A stretch of 9,505 nt of DNA from an uncultured bacterium (GTDB lineage Bacteria; Patescibacteriota; Minisyncoccia; Moranbacterales; GWC2-37-73): contig CAIJXA010000034.1 in assembly GCA_903824515.1 (NCBI GenBank), positions 1 through 9,505 on the forward strand, in the 5' to 3' direction. The translations under genes were made by a program, and so were the position numbers. Position 1 is the first letter of the stretch, and every line of letters starts with the position of its first letter. This document shows positions 6,499 through 9,505 of the stretch, one piece after another. Below the pieces are notes generated by a model. That model was not told where the DNA came from, searched no databases, and was given only the letters and a program-made list of their open reading frames with translations.

Positions 6499-6612
6499 TG
6501 GTCGGGCGGGACCACTTCTCCCGTTGGCGCAAAAACTCTCGCAAGAGAGAAACGAAGAAGATCCGACCCGAAGCGGATCGAAACGAGTCTGAAAGTCTCG
6601 AAAAAACTTTCA
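6499..6612 (+). other. GC-rich hairpin cluster, possible structured RNA
   Basis: Directly after the stop codon come four hairpins: TGGTC/GACCA (6499-6503, 6510-6514); CTCTC-GCAA-GAGAG (6536-6549), a 5-bp stem closed by a GNRA-type tetraloop; GATCCG/CGGATC (6560-6565, 6574-6579); and CGAG-T-CT/AG-T-CTCG (6584-6600). The last competes with GAAAGT/ACTTTC (6591-6596, 6607-6612). The GC content continues that of the upstream gene and drops near 6620. No T-tract marks a classical terminator. It may be a structured 3' region or a small RNA belonging to the acquired gene. Confidence 0.4.
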
Positions 6613-6618
6613 CCAACT

Positions 6619-6643
6619 GCCGATAGAATGGTTTTCTATCGGC
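6619..6643 (+). other. Perfect 10-bp hairpin over the start of the next ORF
   Basis: GCCGATAGAA (6619-6628) pairs fully with TTCTATCGGC (6634-6643) around loop TGGTT. The ATG at 6628 begins on the last stem base and runs into the loop, so the fold would present or mask the start codon. There is no T-tract after it. Confidence 0.55.
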
Positions 6644-7035
6644 TCAATCCTCAGGAATATATTTTTACAAATGTATTTCTAAGGGATGAAAAAGAGTTCT
6701 TTACAATCAATAAACATAAAATAAAAATGGAAAGGTATTCGCTTGTTGATCCAAATCGTCCATATACCCAAAATCAAATTCGGGAATATTGCACGAAGTT
6801 TTATAAGGGTAAATGGAGCAAAACATTTAAGCTAACCCTTGAAAAACACCCTATGTTAGCTGTAGAGGGTCTGCTCCGTGGAAGACCAACTATACTTTAT
6901 ATGCGGATTATTTTCCTAGCAATGGAATGTGTTGATCCTAATTTTAGAATAGCTCACAAAAAGTATAAAAAGCAAAAAGAACGGGAAGCTGGTGAGCCCG
7001 GAAGAAAATTGCTTCGTATTATTTTTGGTAGTTGA
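6628..7035 (+). CDS. Unrecognised 135-aa basic protein
   Basis: I do not recognise this protein. It is basic, with a C-terminal tail rich in Lys and Arg (IAHKKYKKQKEREAGEPGRK) and a hydrophobic patch around LYMRIIFLAMECV (about 90-103) that is probably a buried or amphipathic helix because it contains Arg. No known domain, signal peptide or catalytic motif is visible. The start is doubtful: the ATG at 6628 has no Shine-Dalgarno and lies in a hairpin, and the next in-frame ATG at 6727 also lacks one. The frame is open back to the stop of the preceding gene. Base composition falls back to the local AT-rich level here, so it may not share the origin of the gene before it. It could be the C-terminal part of a decayed longer gene. 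Confidence 0.55.
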   Translation: MVFYRLNPQEYIFTNVFLRDEKEFFTINKHKIKMERYSLVDPNRPYTQNQIREYCTKFYKGKWSKTFKLTLEKHPMLAVEGLLRGRPTILYMRIIFLAMECVDPNFRIAHKKYKKQKEREAGEPGRKLLRIIFGS

Positions 7036-7073
7036 TGTTCAACTGGTCGATTTAGAAATCTTTCTAGGTCGGC

Positions 7074-7159
7074 CTCCATCTTTGAGCGTATGAAAAATTC
7101 GTACTTTCAAAAAATGGAGAAGACAGAATAATGCGGTTCAGGTCGGAGACTCTGAACCG
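7074..7159. other. Two hairpins between convergent genes
   Basis: A long imperfect hairpin is built from CTCCAT/ATGGAG (7074-7079, 7114-7119), TTTGA/TCAAA (7081-7085, 7107-7111), and GTATGAA with TTCGTAC (7088-7094, 7098-7104, one wobble) around loop AAA. It is followed by CGGTTCAG/CTGAACCG (7134-7141, 7152-7159), a perfect 8-bp stem with a 10-base loop. They lie between the ORF at 6628 and the convergent regulator gene and may serve as transcription barriers. I see no gene in 7036-7228. Confidence 0.5.
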
Positions 7160-7228
7160 GCAAGGGTTCATTGAAAATTTAGTGAAATGAGATAAAACGT
7201 CAGCAACTCCTATTGGGCCAGTTTGATA

Positions 7229-7315
7229 TTAGCGAAGATTATCCCAAAGCAAATTAAAGATGGCTCTTTGGGTGTCGGCGATTTGTTTGGACTCGATGAT
7301 GACGCCAACTTTTTC
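7229..7315 (-). pseudogene. Detached C-terminal tail of the second TrmB-family gene
   Basis: Immediately after the TAA at 7318-7316, and in the same reading frame, 28 codons remain open before a second TAA at 7231-7229. They encode EKVGVIIESKQIADTQRAIF and eight further residues, aligning with ALIIESKKIYDTLRSIFEIMW at the end of the first paralogue. The conserved IIESK block and the closing helix are intact, so the first stop interrupts a gene that would otherwise have about 246 codons, against 250 in the paralogue. Confidence 0.85.
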
Positions 7316-7969
7316 TTAGCCCAGGGAAATGATAGCGACTTTGTCTTGATAGATGTTGATTTCATTGGTGATGGAGAATTTGTCCTTGGGAATCATGAGC
7401 GTTTGGCGCAATTCTCGCTTGTTGTCATTGAGATGATTGTGAGCATATTCGTCAGTCGGCATGATCAATTTCTGTTTGATTTTTTTGGCAACTCGTTTTT
7501 TGATGTATGTGTGGATGGCACTTTCGGAAAAAAGCTTGTAGATTCCTTCGAAAGTTGCAAAGCCCAAAACCTCTGACCCATTTGGAAGATCAAGCATTTC
7601 ATAGTAAGCAGCGACGAGGCCTTCCTTGCCTTCGTAGAATTTAATTTTTGGTTTGGCTGGGGAAGTTGAAGTCAGCATTGAGAGATCAGGAATGAGATTG
7701 TCCAAAATTTCTTTTTGACGGTCAATAATTTTCTTGAGTTTTTGGGGCTGAACGCTGGCATAGAGTTTTCTTTTGCCAGAAATGCTCACTTCCAAAAGAC
7801 CCTTTTCCAGCATTTCGGTCAGGAATTCATAAATCGTGCCGCGTTTGAGGCCTGATTTTTGGGCCAGCTTAGCAATGGTGGCTGGGCCGTTTTCCAGGGC
7901 AACCAAGTATAAACGGGCTTCTTTTTGGCTCAAGCCAAGTTTTTGAAGTTGAATGAGTGGTTTTTCCAT
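7316..7969 (-). CDS. TrmB-family transcriptional regulator (second paralogue), prematurely stopped
   Basis: A 217-residue product with the same plan as the regulator at 4523-5275: winged helix at about 8-70 (LGLSQKEARLYLVALENGPA, then AKLAQKSGLKRGTIYEFLTEM) and sensor domain beginning KIKFYEGKEGL. It stops after INIYQDKVAIISLG, before the IIESK strand-helix that closes the domain; that segment survives in frame downstream (7229-7315). The truncated protein keeps DNA binding in principle but may be unstable or unable to sense its ligand. The start ATG at 7969 aligns with the paralogue's chosen start; no Shine-Dalgarno is visible. It has a near-consensus promoter, and a copy of AAAGTGTCGG lies next to the predicted transcription start, which suggests autoregulation. 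The divergent operon at 8194 is a plausible target. Confidence 0.85.
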   Translation of the reverse strand: MEKPLIQLQKLGLSQKEARLYLVALENGPATIAKLAQKSGLKRGTIYEFLTEMLEKGLLEVSISGKRKLYASVQPQKLKKIIDRQKEILDNLIPDLSMLTSTSPAKPKIKFYEGKEGLVAAYYEMLDLPNGSEVLGFATFEGIYKLFSESAIHTYIKKRVAKKIKQKLIMPTDEYAHNHLNDNKRELRQTLMIPKDKFSITNEINIYQDKVAIISLG

Positions 7970-7995
7970 AGCTTTAAGTTAGTTGTTTAAATATT

Positions 7996-8098
7996 CCGAC
8001 ACTTTAGCTAAGATTATTATAGCACGCTAAATATGTATTGTAAATATAGCTATATGATAGGCAAAAGTGTCGGTAAAACTTCAAAAATAAAGTGTCGG
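7996..8098. promoter_or_regulatory. Three AAAGTGTCGG operator-like sites
   Basis: The 10-mer AAAGTGTCGG occurs on the minus strand at 8005-7996 and on the plus strand at 8064-8073 and 8089-8098. The two direct copies are 25 bp apart. The minus-strand copy lies just downstream of the predicted start of the regulator gene, a repressor position. The two plus-strand copies lie upstream of the divergent promoter's -35 box (8106), centred near -47 and -72, an activator-like position. Between them are the palindromes TTAGCTAA (8004-8011) and ATATAGCTATAT (8044-8055). A relic of mobile-element ends is the main alternative. Confidence 0.55.
8016..8044 (-). promoter_or_regulatory. Promoter of the second TrmB-family gene
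   Basis: Minus strand: TTTACA (8044 down to 8039) and a perfect TATAAT (8021 down to 8016) are exactly 17 bases apart. The predicted start near 8009 gives a 40-base leader. Confidence 0.7.
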
Positions 8099-8105
8099 AA
8101 AAGTC

Positions 8106-8134
8106 TTGACAAAACTCAAAATTAGTGCTAAGCT
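8106..8134 (+). promoter_or_regulatory. Promoter of the 8194-9302 operon
   Basis: A perfect TTGACA (8106-8111), 17 bases of spacer, then TAAGCT (8129-8134) preceded by TGC, an extended -10 motif that can compensate for the weak hexamer. The predicted start near 8141 coincides with a hairpin GTTAAT/ATTAAC (8140-8145, 8155-8160) that would form the 5' end of the mRNA. Confidence 0.6.
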
Positions 8135-8193
8135 AGACCGTTAATGAATTTTCAATTAACAATGTTATTTAACAATAAAAAACGGAGACGAAC

Positions 8194-8727
8194 ATGAAAA
8201 AGTTTAAGAAAAACTGGAAAAAGATTTGCCAAATTGAAGATTTTCATTTCAGAATGGCAGTATCCTTGGTTGATGTAAGCACTGAATTTGGGCAAGAGAT
8301 TGCAGAAGACAGGTTCCGTGAGTATTTCAATTTAACTGAAGACTACGTCGATGAGTTTTTAGCCAAAGAGGATATTCATCCCGTCCCACTTTCAGTGCTT
8401 TTGGCTCTTGCAAGAGCCGAGGCCGTATTGGAAAAAAGCGGTGAGGCAGATACTGAAATGCTCGTTTGTTACAGTGGATATTGGGAGAAAATGGATATTC
8501 AAATACCGGAAATTTGTTTTGCTACAGAGGATAATTGTGTTTTCGAGGACGTGCCTATGCTTCCAATGGAAATAAGACGCCAAATTAAAAGAAAAAGAAA
8601 AGTAAAAATCGGAAACACTTTTACCTGGGAAGGTAAAAAGATTGTATTAATGGAAAATGGTGATAATCCACGCAATGGTTATTTCTTGTTTTTTGCTCCA
8701 GCTGAATGCGTTGATGTTAGTAAATAA
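8194..8727 (+). CDS. Unrecognised 177-aa protein, first gene of operon
   Basis: I do not recognise this protein. It starts with a very basic helix (KKFKKNWKKI) and continues as a mostly helical, acidic region to about residue 85 (ending PLSVLLALARAEAVLEK). A C-terminal half follows with beta-like segments, a basic stretch RRQIKRKRKVKIG and FTWEGKKIVLMENGDNPRNG. There is no signal peptide or membrane helix, so it is probably cytoplasmic. The ATG follows AAACGGAG by six bases, which fixes the start. It is separated from the second gene by only 26 bases, the gap holding just that gene's leader, so the two are surely cotranscribed. It is divergent from the second TrmB-family regulator and has operator-like repeats upstream, which makes regulation by that protein likely but unproven. 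Confidence 0.85.
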   Translation: MKKFKKNWKKICQIEDFHFRMAVSLVDVSTEFGQEIAEDRFREYFNLTEDYVDEFLAKEDIHPVPLSVLLALARAEAVLEKSGEADTEMLVCYSGYWEKMDIQIPEICFATEDNCVFEDVPMLPMEIRRQIKRKRKVKIGNTFTWEGKKIVLMENGDNPRNGYFLFFAPAECVDVSK

Positions 8728-8753
8728 TTTTTACAATAATAAACGGAGGAAAC

Positions 8754-9302
8754 ATGAAAACAAAAAAGACAGCCGTACCAGCCTGGCTGAAAAAATATAA
8801 GGTTGGCAGTGGAAGAATTTCATACAGAGGGGAGAGATTTTCTTACTCTATCCTCAGAAAAGAATTCGAGCTGAGACTCCCAGGGTTTGTTGGTTTTCCG
8901 GAGGGACATCTTTTCATTTCAGAAGATGTTCCTAAAGACTATCGGAAGCCAATATTGATTCATGAGTTCGTTGAGTTCACTGAATTTGCAGGGCAAGTTG
9001 ATCGGTGTCGAAGAGCGGTAGTTCGTGAATTATTTCATGCCCCCAAGGGCGAGGAATACTCAAGATATTTGGAATATCGAAAGACATTCTTCGAAAGACT
9101 TATTGAATTCTATCGCGATTCTAATGATGTGAGTGATGAATTCAAAACTGAAATTCAAGGGAGCTATAAGTTGTTAAAGCAGCTGGTAGCTCAGCAGGGA
9201 GTAAAAAATCTCCCAGCCGAATGTCTCGGCGGTCGTTCTCTCAAAGAATTCGAAAACCTTGATGTTTATGAGAGAAGAAAGATCATCTTGAAAGAGGATT
9301 AA
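8754..9302 (+). CDS. Unrecognised 182-aa protein with HEFVE motif, second gene of operon
   Basis: I do not recognise a named family. The segment LFISEDVPKDYRKPILIHEFVEF (from 53) resembles the layout around the catalytic helix of small zinc metallopeptidases: a strand of the form hydrophobic-Ile-Ser, a turn, then a helix carrying His70-Glu71-x-x-Glu74 in place of HExxH. A second helix, CRRAVVRELFHA, brings His95, followed by an acidic, aromatic helix YSRYLEYRKTFFERLIEFY. A metal site from His70, Glu74 and His95 is conceivable, but this is inference from a short motif only. There is no signal peptide or membrane helix. The ATG follows AAACGGAG by five bases. The gene shares the operon with 8194 and ends at a terminator, so the two products may act together. 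Confidence 0.85.
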   Translation: MKTKKTAVPAWLKKYKVGSGRISYRGERFSYSILRKEFELRLPGFVGFPEGHLFISEDVPKDYRKPILIHEFVEFTEFAGQVDRCRRAVVRELFHAPKGEEYSRYLEYRKTFFERLIEFYRDSNDVSDEFKTEIQGSYKLLKQLVAQQGVKNLPAECLGGRSLKEFENLDVYERRKIILKED

Positions 9303-9324
9303 ACGGTCGTTAAACAAAAACTCT

Positions 9325-9348
9325 AAAGAGCCTGACCAGCTCTTTTTT
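9325..9348 (+). terminator. Intrinsic terminator of the 8194-9302 operon
   Basis: AAAGAGC (9325-9331) pairs with GCTCTTT (9339-9345) around a 7-base loop, with T residues running to 9348. It lies 23 bases after the stop codon. The stem has only four strong pairs at its top, but the T-tract is good. Confidence 0.75.
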
Positions 9349-9351
9349 ATT

Positions 9352-9376
9352 TGGGAAGGTCACATGGGAAGGTCAC
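9352..9376. repeat. 13-bp tandem duplication before the tRNA promoter
   Basis: TGGGAAGGTCAC is present twice with a 13-base period (9352-9364 and 9365-9376). It ends four bases before the -35 box of the tRNA promoter. It may be a simple slippage duplication. Confidence 0.7.
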
Positions 9377-9379
9377 TAA

Positions 9380-9408
9380 TTGACTTAAGTGGGAAAATCC
9401 TTTAAGAT
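9380..9408 (+). promoter_or_regulatory. Promoter of the tRNA-Pro gene
   Basis: TTGACT (9380-9385) and TAAGAT (9403-9408) are separated by 17 bases. The predicted start near 9415 leaves a leader of about 17 bases before the tRNA. Confidence 0.6.
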
Positions 9409-9431
9409 GGATATTAGTTAGCAATCAGCCT

Positions 9432-9505
9432 CGGGGCGTGGTGTCAACGGCTAGCACGAGTGGTTTGGGACCATTTAGACAGGGTTCGAATCCCTGCGCC
9501 CCGAC
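9432..9505 (+). tRNA. tRNA-Pro (anticodon UGG), at window edge
   Basis: Acceptor stem CGGGGCG (9432-9438) pairs fully with CGCCCCG (9497-9503), followed by discriminator A (9504) and C (9505), which may begin an encoded CCA beyond the window. D stem GTGT/GCAC (9441-9444, 9454-9457, last pair a wobble). Anticodon stem AGTGG/CCATT (9459-9463, 9471-9475) with loop TTTGGGA, so the anticodon is TGG, reading CCA and related proline codons. T arm CAGGG-TTCGAAT-CCCTG (9480-9496). The D loop CAACGGCTA has a C where the nearly invariant A14 is expected, as if one base were inserted before the common AACGGCTA. The 5' G+C-rich acceptor and A73 are typical of tRNA-Pro. Confidence 0.93.

Noticed and set aside
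5665..7035. The genes at 5665 and 6628 are in the same frame with no stop in the 44 codons between them, so reading TGA (6496) as sense would give one 456-codon ORF.
   Set aside because: The intervening sequence is GC-rich and hairpin-rich, where stops are scarce by composition, and would encode a low-complexity basic Ser/Thr linker. The first protein has a natural-looking end, and no other gene here shows an in-frame TGA used as sense.
7134..7180. tRNA-like look of the CGGTTCAG hairpin and nearby GGGTTCATTG.
   Set aside because: No acceptor stem, anticodon arm or proper T loop can be assembled around it.
8194..9302. Toxin-antitoxin pair.
   Set aside because: Both proteins are larger than typical antitoxins, neither shows a known toxin or antitoxin motif, and the genes do not overlap. 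The two-gene layout alone is not evidence.

Overview
The window reads as bacterial chromosome, most likely from a small-genome, AT-rich lineage of the Patescibacteria (Candidate Phyla Radiation). This assignment is an inference from two TrmB-family regulators, a gpmI with an unusual active-site approach loop, several short unrecognised genes, and intergenic DNA full of imperfect palindromes. No 16S rRNA gene or other phylogenetic marker is present to settle it.

Left part (1-4300), core genes: gpmI (glycolysis, minus strand) is divergent from rny (RNase Y, plus strand) across about 530 bases of very AT-rich DNA with nested inverted repeats and a near-consensus promoter. A long imperfect palindrome follows rny. 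Next comes the HU gene, whose leader can fold into a tight three-way junction and which ends in a strong intrinsic terminator.

Middle part (4300-5660): a TrmB-family regulator on the minus strand lies between two directly oriented copies of an unnamed hairpin-rich element, 92 of 104 core positions identical without gaps. Several of the differences preserve base pairing. The end of the right copy appears to supply the regulator's -10 box.

Right-middle part (5660-7230): a 277-aa unrecognised gene is clearly richer in G+C than its neighbours and is followed by about 115 bases of GC-rich hairpins, one with a GCAA tetraloop. A second unrecognised ORF (135 aa) follows.

Right part (7229-9505): a second TrmB-family gene on the minus strand has an in-frame TAA 28 codons before its natural end. 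Its near-consensus promoter region carries three copies of AAAGTGTCGG. Divergently transcribed is a two-gene operon of unrecognised proteins (177 and 182 aa), ending in a terminator. The window closes with a promoter and a tRNA-Pro(UGG) gene that reaches the window edge.

Three unrecognised genes (5665, 8194, 8754) share the same AAACGGAG ribosome-binding leader, which rny and HU do not have. The most unusual signals are the paired structured elements around the first regulator, the HU leader structure, the interrupted second regulator, and the triplet of operator-like sites beside it.
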